The notes under the pieces were generated by a model that had not been told where the DNA came from, did not search any database, and was given only the letters and a program-made list of their open reading frames with translations. Made by a program: the position numbers and the translations under genes. Positions 47,602 through 58,096 of a stretch of DNA of 64,000 nt are shown piece by piece; within the stretch, counting starts at the first letter, position 1, and every line of letters begins with the position of its first letter. The DNA is from Lates calcarifer (taxonomy: Eukaryota > Chordata > Actinopteri > Centropomidae), in contig NC_066838.1 of assembly GCF_001640805.2 (NCBI RefSeq), positions 20,476,743 to 20,540,742 of the forward strand, read 5' to 3'.

Positions 47602-50600
47602 CATATACATATACTATACACACACACACACACACATCTGTTGGTCATACAAAAAAAGGCATTTGAAGACACCACCAGGGGCGGTGGGAAATTTCTTCTG
47701 ATTTATTAGTCTAGAAAATAATCAGCAGATTAATCAATAATGAAAATAATTGTTTACAGCTCTATATAGGAGGAGGCTTTACAGTGTATTGAGACACCTG
47801 TGACTATGTAAAGTACCCACTTACCCTATCTAGTACCATACTGTTCAATCAAAGCTGGGATACATTAAATGTATAATGGTTATGATGCAGCATCCTGAAG
47901 AGTTTTTTCCTGTACATCAGAGCACTTGGATTGACGTTACAGCTCAGTGAAAGAACAGACTCTGTAGTGAGAGAGCACCTAATTTTCCCTGTGTGTGTGT
48001 TAAATTTCACAAATAACCTACTGTTCAGCTGTGGAAATTCATTTAGACTTGTTTATTTCAGTTTCAGTTTTAGTCTGACTTTGGATTTAATTATTTTGGA
48101 TACAAGGAGGTACCATTACAAGTAATGCTATTTCTTTTTACCTTGCTACAATGCTGTCACTGTGAAACTTTTCCATTCTGAAGTCTTAATCTTGCTCATG
48201 TAAATTAACTTTTTAAAGTTATAAAGTCTGTTGAATATACAGATACATGACCAAGTTATCAGTTTACAGTGGAAGTGTGGCTGTGTCTCATAATCCCCTA
48301 CCGTGACCAAAGAGATATGGTTCCTTGTTTATATGTAAACACACTGATTGTTTTTACTAGAATGGAATACATTGGATGTGTGGCGCACACACACACACTC
48401 GTTAAAGTTCCCCTCTGAAATATGCTGTTACAGACGTGCCATCCAGTGTGTTTTTTTGTGTGTGTGTGTGTGTGTTTCCTTCTGTTTTTTTGTGGTATAG
48501 ATTCTAACTCACTGTTCTGTCGGTGATGCAGGTTCCAGTGTCGTTGTCGATGATGACCCCACCAGCAGAGGCCCCACAGCAACTGCAGCAGACACCACAG
48601 CAGCAGATCCTTAATCCTCAGCAGCTCCAAGCCCTGCTCCAGCAGCAGAAAGCACTCATGTTACACCAGGTAAATGTATGTTTACAAAAGTCATGTGTTT
48701 ATCTTTGTCCACATCCAACGCCGCTTTTATTATTTTAACTTTCACCAACGTTTCTGCAGCAACAAATTCAAGAGGTCTTCAAGAATCAGCAAGAGCAGCT
48801 AAATATGCAGTTGCTGCAACAGAAGAATGCTGGGATTGTTAGCCAAGAGGTAACCTTTATACATTATAATATTATTTTTATCACCTCATGAATAGTTGAT
48901 CATTATAGCTATATTTATTATGCAACAAGGATAATCAGTTCCTGAATTAGTGAGAAGTTGTATTCAGTTCAGTAGTACTAAAGCTTTATTGATGGAATAC
49001 TCAGATATTAATCAGATATTCATGCTGCACAGCCTGGAACCTCACTCTCAAAATGTCTTTTCTTTGTGATGATAAGGAGTAAAAGGAGTAACATGTTCCA
49101 AGCTCTACATAGTGTCTAAGTGATATTTCAAAAAAAACTTGAGGGTGAAGCTATAGCAGTAACAGACCTAGATTACACAGGAGGTGTTTATAGCTGTGGA
49201 AGGAGCGTATTTGTAATGATTTCCAATTTGTTTATAGTCCGTTGCGTGCATCCTCTCCACTCCAAGTGCTTTTAGTTTATTCCTTTGAGGTGCATCACAT
49301 GTTTAGAACCTTCTGTTGCTCTATCCCAGCACGCACACTTGTGTTCTCTTGGACTTTTGTGCACATCCGGGTGTGTGTCGTATTTTTAAAGGGAAAAAAG
49401 TATACAGTACAGTTAACTCACACGTCAGCTTGTGTGCACATATTTACGTGGAAGCATGACGTCATCAGTCTTAGCTGTGTCCCTTTGTGCTCTGAAATCA
49501 TCCTTCTGCTTGAGGTTTGAACATGTACTCACCGTTGGCAATTAATGGAAATTCATAATACAAGTTGGAACTTGGCACAAGGCAACAGTGTGAAATGGGC
49601 TCTATGTAGTTTTTGTCCATCTCGATAGAAATAAAAGTGGACATTTGCACACAGGTAAAATGTGGGAAAAGTTGGTTCTGATCTTTGAGCAACAGAAAAT
49701 TTTATAAGAATTAGAGAAACAGCAAGTTTGTTTTTCTGCTCTAAACAGCTAACAACATTAACTGATTTCATTACTTTTGTGAGCTCACTGATTGACCGCA
49801 CCTGACTTGCGGTTGCCTGCTGATAGCCAAAAGGACCTCTGGCTGTAGGCCTCCTAAATTTAAGGCAGGGTTGTGTGTGTCACATTTCCAAGCCCACAAA
49901 ACATGTCTAGGGGTCCTGTATATTTTAAATGATAGTATAGAAAAATGGGAAAGGAATTTACCGACTGTTTTGTTTTTCTTTCCTCCACAGCTGACAGCTC
50001 AGCAGATTGCCATCCAGCAGCAGCTCCTTCAGATGCAGCAGCAACATCTCCTCAACCTGCAGAGGCAAGGGCTGCTGTCTGTCCTTCCCACCAGCCCCTC
50101 CACAGCTCCAGGTATGCTGTCTGAAGGTTGTTAATGCATGCTTTCTGGTTCTTCTCACAGTTAGGGGAAATACTTTCAGGTACAATGGTTGGTATTCTTC
50201 AGTGTCATGTTTCTGTTTGGGTCAGAGTTGTTAAGTAAAAACTGCAAATATGAATGTGTGATTTCAGGCTGTGAGAATGGTAGCATCCTGTCTGCGGGTG
50301 GAGACACCAGAGAGTCTTCCAGTCATCAATCTACCACCAACGGTCATCACACTCTCCTGAAGAGGAAAGAAAGGTGCTTTACAAATGTATTCAACAGAAA
50401 TTTAAACATTATTTACCTTTTTAGTTTATTCAAAATACATATTGTTCTGTCTAAGGTTTAGTAGCTAAATCATGTTGTCTTTGTTGCAGTGGGTCAGTGG
50501 ATGAAAACACACAGAATAGTCATCCTCTGTATGGAAATGGAATGTGTAAATGGCCTGGCTGCGAGACTGTCTTTGGAGACTTTCAGGCTTTTCTCAAGTG

Positions 50601-53600
50601 AGTGGTGAAACTCTAAAGCTGATGTAATGATTATTTACATTTATCGGGATGTTAAGTGGCACAGATATAAATATGTAGGATAGAAATATACATATGTCCT
50701 GGATCTTTATGAGCATAAGATGGTTATTAGAATGATTAAAATATTTGCTTAAAATGTTATTTCTCATTATGCATCTCTTATTTTTTGTTTTATTTTTAGG
50801 TATCAAAATGATATTAATGACTGTTATGCAAGTTAATTTTGATAATTGCAGGAGAGCCTTTTAGTAATCTTATTGCATTGAGCATTTTTGCTCTCTACCA
50901 CAGATGTTGCCTGCATAATAAATGGTTTCCCTAAAGCATGCCATGATTTATAATTTTTTGTCTGCAGACATTTGAACAGTGAACATACACTGGACGACAA
51001 GAGTACAGCACAGTGTCGTGTGCAGATGCAAGTTGTTCAGCAGTTGGAACTACAGGTACACATTTGGTCTATTTTCTTGTAGCTAACTCTTTTATATCAA
51101 ACAACAGAAGGGTCGACACATCTTTGATTTATTACCAGCTCAGAATGACATATCTAGTCCTTTTCTTAAAACTACTGAATAATAAGAAGAGTTTTCCAAG
51201 AACTCTTAAATGAATGTCTGGATGTTTGCAGCAGTGGTGTGTTTTCACACCAGCCCTGGAAACAGAAGTGATATTTTCAGATAATTACACTTCTCAGGAT
51301 GCCAGAAAAGAAGTAATTCCCACACTGAATGTCATTTCATCATTTAACGCAAGCCGTGATTTCACTAACTCTCAACTTCTATTTCGGTCCTCTCACCTTA
51401 CACAGTTGAAGAAGGACAAGGAACGACTGCAAGCTATGATGGCTCATCTCAAGTCCTCTGAACCCAAACCCGCAGCTCAGCCTGTAAATACCTGCCATGA
51501 CTGTTTCCTTCAATTAAAATAAATATTGTTTTGCTTGGAGTTAAACTGACGTTTTCCTGACTTAACGACTGTTTTTTTTTTTTCAGGTGAATCTGGTGTC
51601 TAATGTATCCTTCTCCCAGGCAACATTGCCCAAAGGCCCCCCTCCAATGAGCCTGTCTCAGAGTGCCACAGCACCATCCACACCCCTGACGCCGCACTCT
51701 GAATCCCCTTCAGTCCTCACTCCCAGTAGCATGTTCACTGGAACCCCTGTACGGAGGCGGTATAGCCGCTCTGTGAGCCAAGGTAACAGACCATGGAGAA
51801 CAACTTAGTTTATAGACATTTTCTTATTGCTCATTCAAGCTCAAACATGCCTCTGCTAAAATACATAGAAATATAATTTAACAGGGACACAAAGAAGGGG
51901 TGTATTTTCTTCATTATAATAATTAAATTCTTATATTTGCTGTAAAGACACAATAAATGCTGTAAATTTTTTTCATGTCTTTCCACAGATATAATTGATA
52001 ATAAGGAGTTCTACTTGAGCACAGAAGTTAGACCCCCATTTACATATGCCTCTCTCATAAGACAGGTATTGTGTACTTTCCTCATTCAACACAGCCACAA
52101 AAATATTAGAGCACTGTAAATATGAATTCACATTCATGCTTGACAGTGTTGGCCCTCCAAACATAGATGAGGCAGATCCACATCCTTTATTACTTCCAGT
52201 ACATCTTACACACTCTTCATCTCTTTCAGGCAATATTTGAGTCACCGCGCAATCAGCTGACATTAAATGAAATCTACAACTGGTTCACAAGAAACTTTGC
52301 ATATTTCAGGCGCAATGCAGCTACTTGGAAGGTACCGATTCTGTCATATACATTCGGTTGCAAACACTTTGTTGCATCTGCGTGTAGTTTTTCCAGTACA
52401 TAAGGTATGTACAGCTCCCAATTTTATTCTTTCCTCTTCTTCTAGAATGCTGTCAGACATAATCTGAGCCTCCATAAATGCTTTGTACGTTTGGAGAATG
52501 TGAAGGGAGCTGTGTGGACAGTAGATGAGATTGAGTTCCACAGAAGACGGCCCCAGAAGACTGCTGGTAATGGGTACGTATACCTCAGTGATGAACCCTG
52601 TGTTATTACTAGAAGTCACATGCCTGACAGTATTTGACCTTGTAGCTCAAAGTACACATAATATTTACTGTAAGCAAGTACTTAGAGCTTCAAAGTCTGG
52701 AAGGTAATAAATATATGGCGTGTTTGTCATTCATTAATTAATTAATTCATTCAGCTTTTTTTATACACACTGGTCCAATTATACCAGTTCACTCTCTTTT
52801 GCTCAGATGCCAAGACAAATGACAAAATAGTTAAATAATACAGAAACACGTCTGACATGCATTCAATACAAATTGAACGCAGCATCGAGGGAAAAAGGCC
52901 TAGTTTGCCTTAAAGATTTTCAGTACACTTCGCTCAGATCTAACCATTGCAGGTATATAAATAGTAGTAGAATCTCAGGAGAAATCAGGCCACCTAATTT
53001 GTGAAACTGATAATTTTGTGAAAAAAAGTAGAGCCATATCTGTTGCTGTTTGCACAAGCCTACAAGCCAAACTTAGACTTTCACACAACCACTCCTCTTT
53101 GATAGACCATTATCTGAAATTCATCCAAAATGTGTGATGGACTCAAAACTCAGAACCTGTGTAGATTTCTTTGCACAAACAGACCTCGAATCGCACAATG
53201 TATTTTTGCAGTAACTCACAGTGCTCAACCGTGTAAGTGCAGTTGACTGTTTGCTAAGCTCCGCCTCCTCTCATTTACCTTTGCTACACCTGTCAAGTTT
53301 CCCATCTAGCACAGCTAGCCTTTAGTGATAACTATGGTAGATGTGCTGTTCAGTTGCAAGTGCACTAAATATCGCTCTTAGTATGATACCAGCCCCATAG
53401 TATGATGAGACAGGTATCTCTTTTAGATGTATATTTGAAATAAAATTGAACTTGCTGATGTATTTGTGTACTAACAGATCTCTGCTGAAGAACTCTCAGA
53501 ACCGTCAGAGCTTAGCTGGGTCTGCTCCAGGTAAGAGAACATCTATTTTTTTAAATGTTGAATTACAAATTGGTATAATGATACAATGTGAGACTGTTAC

Positions 53601-54156
53601 CGTGGGCAGACAAAGGTGAAAGCAGTAACATGTCAGATAACATGGTGCCCTGCTACAGCTCCATCTGATAATCACTGATGTATTATAAATATGAAAACTG
53701 AGGATGTTACTTTTTTCAGAGTGGTGGTCTAGATGGCAACAGCTCTCTTTACAACCCCACCTCTATGGGCAGCATCCCACTGCACTCCCTGCCTCATGTT
53801 CTCCAAGAGCAAATGAATGGAGCCCTTGCTAATGGATCTGGATACCAAAGTGACAGCAGTGCAACACAATCCCCTCCACAAGCTTTGTAAGTGCTATATT
53901 CCCAGACCTCTTTAGTGTATTTGACTTGGCAGTGATTTAATACATAATTATGTGAACACAAATCCTGATCACATTTTTTTTTAATCAAACCAGCATTAAA
54001 GAGGAGCAGGAGGATGAGGAGATATGCGAAAACTATCCCTACGAATCTCCGGAGAGCACAGACGAACACGGCCACAGCCCGGAGATGAACCAAGATGAAG
54101 ACAACGGAAGCCCAGAGAGGCACAACCTTCATCTCGATCGTGTGCCTTCTCTCTGA
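44812..54156 (+). CDS. foxp1: Forkhead box transcription factor P1 (short-form paralogue)
   Basis: FOXP1 is a dimerising forkhead repressor of development, immunity and brain. Coding exons: 44812-44937, 48532-48669, 48760-48849, 49991-50111, 50268-50373, 50490-50597, 50968-51055, 51406-51483, 51587-51782, 51989-52065, 52230-52331, 52446-52573, 53478-53530, 53720-53886, 53994-54156. About 579 residues (human 677). Seen in order: MHESGSE start; Q-rich [11 protein letters not shown]...[11 protein letters not shown]2H2 finger [13 protein letters not shown] (about 213-235); leucine zipper [16 protein letters not shown]; CtBP-type PVNLVS; forkhead (about 357-448) with [54 protein letters not shown]-terminal FIKEE sumoylation-type motif. 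The poly-Q exon and the ELQQLWKE segment of FOXP1 are absent. The 53530/53720 junction is out of phase by one base. Neighbours eif4e3 and mdfic2 support foxp1; a versus b copy is unresolved. Confidence 0.93.
45116..45446. repeat. Fish non-autonomous DNA repeat in a foxp1 intron
   Basis: Same family as 26003-26346. It starts tgcaactattttgatagttgatca and ends aatgaaatgaatctttagttgcagccctg, with the internal phrase gtccaaaa. A solo right end of the family follows at about 45770-45862 and another at about 47700-47766. Confidence 0.55.
45770..45862. repeat. Fragment of the same DNA repeat family
   Basis: Contains aaccaaatgattaatcg and ends gaattgttagttgcagccttgg, the right end of the family described at 45116-45446. 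Confidence 0.5.
46103..46127. repeat. (CA)n microsatellite
   Basis: About 12 CA units in a foxp1 intron, seen directly. Confidence 0.95.
47565..47637. repeat. Palindromic (GT)n-(AT)n-(AC)n microsatellite
   Basis: A GT run passes through an AT/CATA segment into an AC run of similar length, so the two arms are complementary and can form a long hairpin. It lies in the long foxp1 intron before the first Q-rich exon. Confidence 0.95.
47695..47766. repeat. Fragment of the gattaatc DNA repeat family
   Basis: Text agaaaataatcagcagattaatcaataatgaaaataattgtttacagctctata matches the right end of the family seen at 26003-26346. Confidence 0.5.
48455..48475. repeat. (TG)n microsatellite upstream of a foxp1 exon
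   Basis: About nine TG units lying about 55 bases before the acceptor at 48531, within the upstream splicing-control region. Seen directly. Confidence 0.9.
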
Positions 54157-54840
54157 CCATGAGGTCCAAGTTCTCCACTGCAAGGCCGCTTCACTCACAG
54201 CCTCTGTGACTTTGCATTCCAAAAACTACAGCTTCACCTACATAACCAAACCACTCTGTTCTTGGGGATTTTTTTTTTTTTTTTTTCGTATTTATCAGCC
54301 TTTCTTATTTTTTGTTCTTAATCTAGTTCTTAATTCTTTCTGTACAGTAGAGTGATATCACAAAAAACACTTTTGTGAAACTGTCTGTTCATGATTTTAT
54401 ATATCTGTACACAAAAGGACCATGATGAGCAGAGAAGCCAAAGGAAAGGGAACATTGGTAGTTAGCACTTCACAATGACAGATTTCTCTCCTCTTTATAG
54501 CTACTTTCTGCTATGTTGGGGCCACACTACCTGATTTTATTTTAGTAGTCATAATATATATAAAAAGAATTGTAGAGGAAGTACAAAAAAATGTTGCTTT
54601 AAAAATGAAAAATGTTCACTGCCAACATGATCGGATATATTTGTATTTAAGGTATAATCAATTGATCAAAAGATTACGTAGCTTCTTTATACTTGTTGGT
54701 CTTTTTCACCCCTTCCATGAACATTGTTGAATTTTGCTCTGACTGAGCTTGTAAGAGTAGATACTATAGATTTACCATTATTGTAAACCAATGCATCTCT
54801 ATGAAGAATAAATTCCTCATGATAAATGTGAATACTCTGT
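54157..54840 (+). other. foxp1 3' UTR with poly(A) signal
   Basis: Non-coding tail containing a run of about 17 Ts near 54270 and ending at AATAAA (54807-54812), followed by a GT-rich stretch. Position-based inference. Confidence 0.6.
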
Positions 54841-55663
54841 GTCTTTTATCTACTTTTATGATTGCCTTGGTGGTAAGCATTCATTGTTGCACCTAATGAA
54901 ATTATGGCCGGGTGCAGTTTTAAACCTCGTAACAGCACCACTTCTCCCAGTCAACCGTAATGACTTCTTAATGGAAGGTAATGGAAGAAAGCAAATGGAT
55001 CTAGGTGGCAAATTTTCCACTGTGGTATTGTGGTATGTCCATTTTAACATCCTATAAATTCACCTCTGTACTGTCAGCAGGTGCGTTGTTCGAAAGCGCT
55101 GACTGAGACGAACTGCGGTAAGATCATTGTAAGCAAGTCTTGTCTGTCGTTATTTGCAAAATCCACGTTTGATAAGTGGCCTGGCTTGACTTTCTGTCGA
55201 TATAGTGCCATAATTGAGTGGATCCTCTAAGCATTATGTCATCACAGATTTGTAGCTGTGCTTCCTGACTAGTGTGTATTGATCCATGTGGAGTGTGCTC
55301 ACAATGTGGGTGTGCGACATGATGATGGGATGTACTTGAGCTCAACCTCAGAGGGGTTACAGCTGCAGATGCTACGGTTCACACCTTTGGATTGTTAACC
55401 AGTGCAGACAGGTAATATTTAAAGCAACTTATTGTGCAGAATTATCTCTGTTTTGTTGTTTCTCTCAAGTCATCTGAGTAAAATGTTTCTTGCATGATTC
55501 TTATACTTAACTCAAAAAGAGGATGTTGCAGTAATGCTTTATTGTCTGAAACAAGTCGGTCTTGAGTTGAGGCTATTAAGGCTGTTAAAATGCTATTTAT
55601 CAAGCAGTGTTTTGCATGTATGTCTCCCTGCATTTCTGTTTTTGCCACTTTACCCCACACAAG
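54841..55663. other. Intergenic / mdfic2 5' region
   Basis: No coding exon supported. A polypyrimidine stretch and AAG directly before the mdfic2 ATG (ttgccactttaccccacacaag) suggest an upstream untranslated exon that I could not place. Confidence 0.4.
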
Positions 55664-57037
55664 ATGACAACTCCCTCAAAGCCTCCTGTGAATGACCAGG
55701 ACTGCATTAAGCTTGAGAAACTAGGAGACCACTACTCTGATGGTAGGTTGTTCAGTTTACTCCATGTCTTGACTGGAATACTTTTGTACGGTGCATCGCC
55801 AAGTGTTAGTGGGAGAGTATATTTTCACACAGTATATATTTTCCTCAGAACCTATTCAACCCAGGAGAGTAGATCCAAATAAAAGCCTGCTAATCAATAC
55901 TCTCTCCTTGCTGAAGTTTTATTGAGCAAGCCTCCTCCATTATACACTTCAAGTCTCACCTCACTGACATACTTCATGCTAATGGTGCTCTGAATAATTA
56001 AAACTGCCTCATAGAAGATTTGAATGAGAAACTTGACTAACAGAGACTGGACTTGGGCGTTGAACTGTTGAAGTAACTTCAGCTATTTCTTCCTTTCATA
56101 GGAAACACCCCAGAGCCCGTGACTGGCAGCCCACCTAAAAAGACGATGGACAAGTTCGATGGGGTACGCAGACTGAGCACCATCTCAGAGCGAGAACCGG
56201 ACAAACTGGACGCCAATCACGATTCCCACGAACCCCTGGGTGGCAGTGAGTGGGGTGGTTCCAGCCTCTCTATGTGTTCTGACAAGTTTAGGAGCAGCAG
56301 CAGTCATTTCTCATCTGATGATTCATACCAGCCTGGCACTGGAGGTATTGTTTGAAGACTCATTTCTTCCGAGAGCACCTCCTCTCCTAACACCTCTCCT
56401 AACACCCTAACATACCTAACTTGCACTTACTCTGCACTTCTGCGCCTGATCTCCTTGCACTTTGTCTTACTGAACAGATTTAGTACTTAGTGCTTACTTC
56501 AAAGTCCCCTACTGTACTGAAACTTGAGTGTTGTTCCTCACTTGTAAGTCACTTAGAATAAAAGCATCTGCCAAATGAGTAAATTTAATATGATGTAAAT
56601 CCTCTAAAGAAGAACAGTTGATGCAATTAAATAGAAAAACTCTGAAACTCATTAACAACCCTATATTTCTGATGTTCATTTGTGGTTAGAAGTGCACTGG
56701 ATGACACTTTCACAGGATTTAATCTCACACTAAGCAACTAACGATCTTTTCCTCCTCTATTCTATCACCAGCAGATGACTGTGCAGCACTTCTGCTCGCC
56801 TGCCTGTATTGTCATTTCCATGAGTTAATGGTCCTGTTACCGGATACGTGCGAGAGGGCAGTGAGCCGCTGTTTTCCCTCATACCAATACATCGTGGCGT
56901 CCAGCGAAAGGGACCAGCAGGAAAAGGACTGCTGCAATTTCAAGCTGGAGCTGGACTGTAATTTCTGTGGTTCCTGTCAGGACGCTGGGGAACTTATAGA
57001 GCTGGCCATGGAGATATCAGAGGTGTGCTATCGTTGA
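55664..57037 (+). CDS. mdfic2: MyoD family inhibitor domain-containing protein 2
   Basis: A small protein of the I-mfa (MDFI/MDFIC) class, whose cysteine-rich C-terminal domain binds and restrains transcription factors or, as known for MDFIC and MDFI, PIEZO channels. The specific role of MDFIC2 is not established. Three coding exons: 55664-55742, 56102-56344, 56772-57037; 195 residues. Residues 1-107 are polar and disordered with Ser-rich stretches (FRSSSSHFSSDD). Residues 108-195 form the cysteine-rich domain: ADDCAALLLACLYCHFHELM, ERAVSRCF, KDCCNFKLELDCNFCGSCQD, ending ELAMEISEVCYR. Exon 3 has a CAGCAG tandem acceptor (starts 56772 or 56775), adding or omitting one Ala without frame change. 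A dispersed repeat begins a few bases inside intron 2. Identification rests on the domain plus position between foxp1 and eevs. Confidence 0.85.
56350..56600 (+). repeat. SINE/LINE-derived repeat in mdfic2 intron 2
   Basis: Begins near gaagactcatttcttccgagagcacctcc and ends with tgtaagtcacttagaataaaagcatctgccaaatgagtaaatttaa, the recognisable tail (ggataaaagcgtctgccaaatgaataaatg) of very abundant fish retroposons. It starts about five bases after the exon 2 donor. Confidence 0.65.
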
Positions 57038-58096
57038 AACATTCCCTTTTTTTTGTCTCTCACCTCTGACCTGTACATGTAACTCGATAAGTTCACTTAA
57101 AACAAAATCATACATACATTTTTAAAAACCTGACTGCTCAACTAACAGCATTACCGTCTCATCTTCCTTGTGCTGCATATTCACACATATATATATATAA
57201 TAAATTGCTTGTTTTTATATCGGCCTTGTATGTAAATTAGCTGTAGCTTGTGTGCTTCAACATTATTCAAGCAGATAACTACTGCCACTCTGTAACAATG
57301 TGGAGTTGGCTGTTATAATAAAAAAGAAGCTGTTAGAGTATGTGTGTCAGCCTCTATAGTTTTTATTTAATATATGCACATATCCTATGATGGTGTCAGG
57401 CTACCATGACACATAGGTACTGTACAATGACATATACAAGAGATAAAGCCCACACAGTAGTGTAGTGTGATCAATCGTGACTGCATTAACTGTAGATTCT
57501 CTTCAGGGGCACTGCTGTTTGTGATGCATAAGCACTTGCTCCATTTTGTGTTGGCTTTACTGTCTTTATCATACTATACAACTTTTGCAGTGCACTGAGT
57601 TCAGATTCTTTCCTGAACACCATGTTCTAAATTCTTTTTCCCTTCTTTAAATAGTAGTCTGGTTTTCTGGTTTAAAGATTTGTCCATCTGAATTTGTTCT
57701 GAAATTCTGTAACTTATTTAACCATATTATGCATAATTACATTCTTTAAGTATAATTCCTATTACAGTACAAACAGAAACTTAGGTAACAATATCATTGT
57801 AAATAGATCTTTCACTTAAATTTGACCATGTGTTAATGCTAAGTCCATTAATTAAATATAAATGGTCAATCAGTTGCAATAGGCTACTCATTTGTTGTCA
57901 CAGCCACACTCACCCAACAGAGCAAAGTAATCAGATGCCAACATGCGAGAGGACAGGAGCGCATAGTGTGGATGGTTATGTATGTTGAGCGACGGTCACG
58001 TCCTCACTACTGACATCCTTAATGTTTCCAGTGTCACTCCATAAAGTGTAACACAGTAGACTGAAGACATTTGGGAGACAGAGGAATACAGGGAGC
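57038..58096. other. mdfic2 3' UTR and intergenic to eevs
   Basis: AATAAA at 57199-57204 is the likely mdfic2 poly(A) signal. The rest is AT-rich with no exon seen. The eevs promoter should lie in the last few hundred bases; no TATA box or distinctive motif is convincing. Confidence 0.45.

Noticed and set aside
44812..54156. Calling the forkhead gene foxp4, because oard1 and guca1b neighbours are on human 6p21
   Set aside because: Zinc finger and forkhead residues and the adjacent eif4e3, mdfic2 and eevs point to foxp1.
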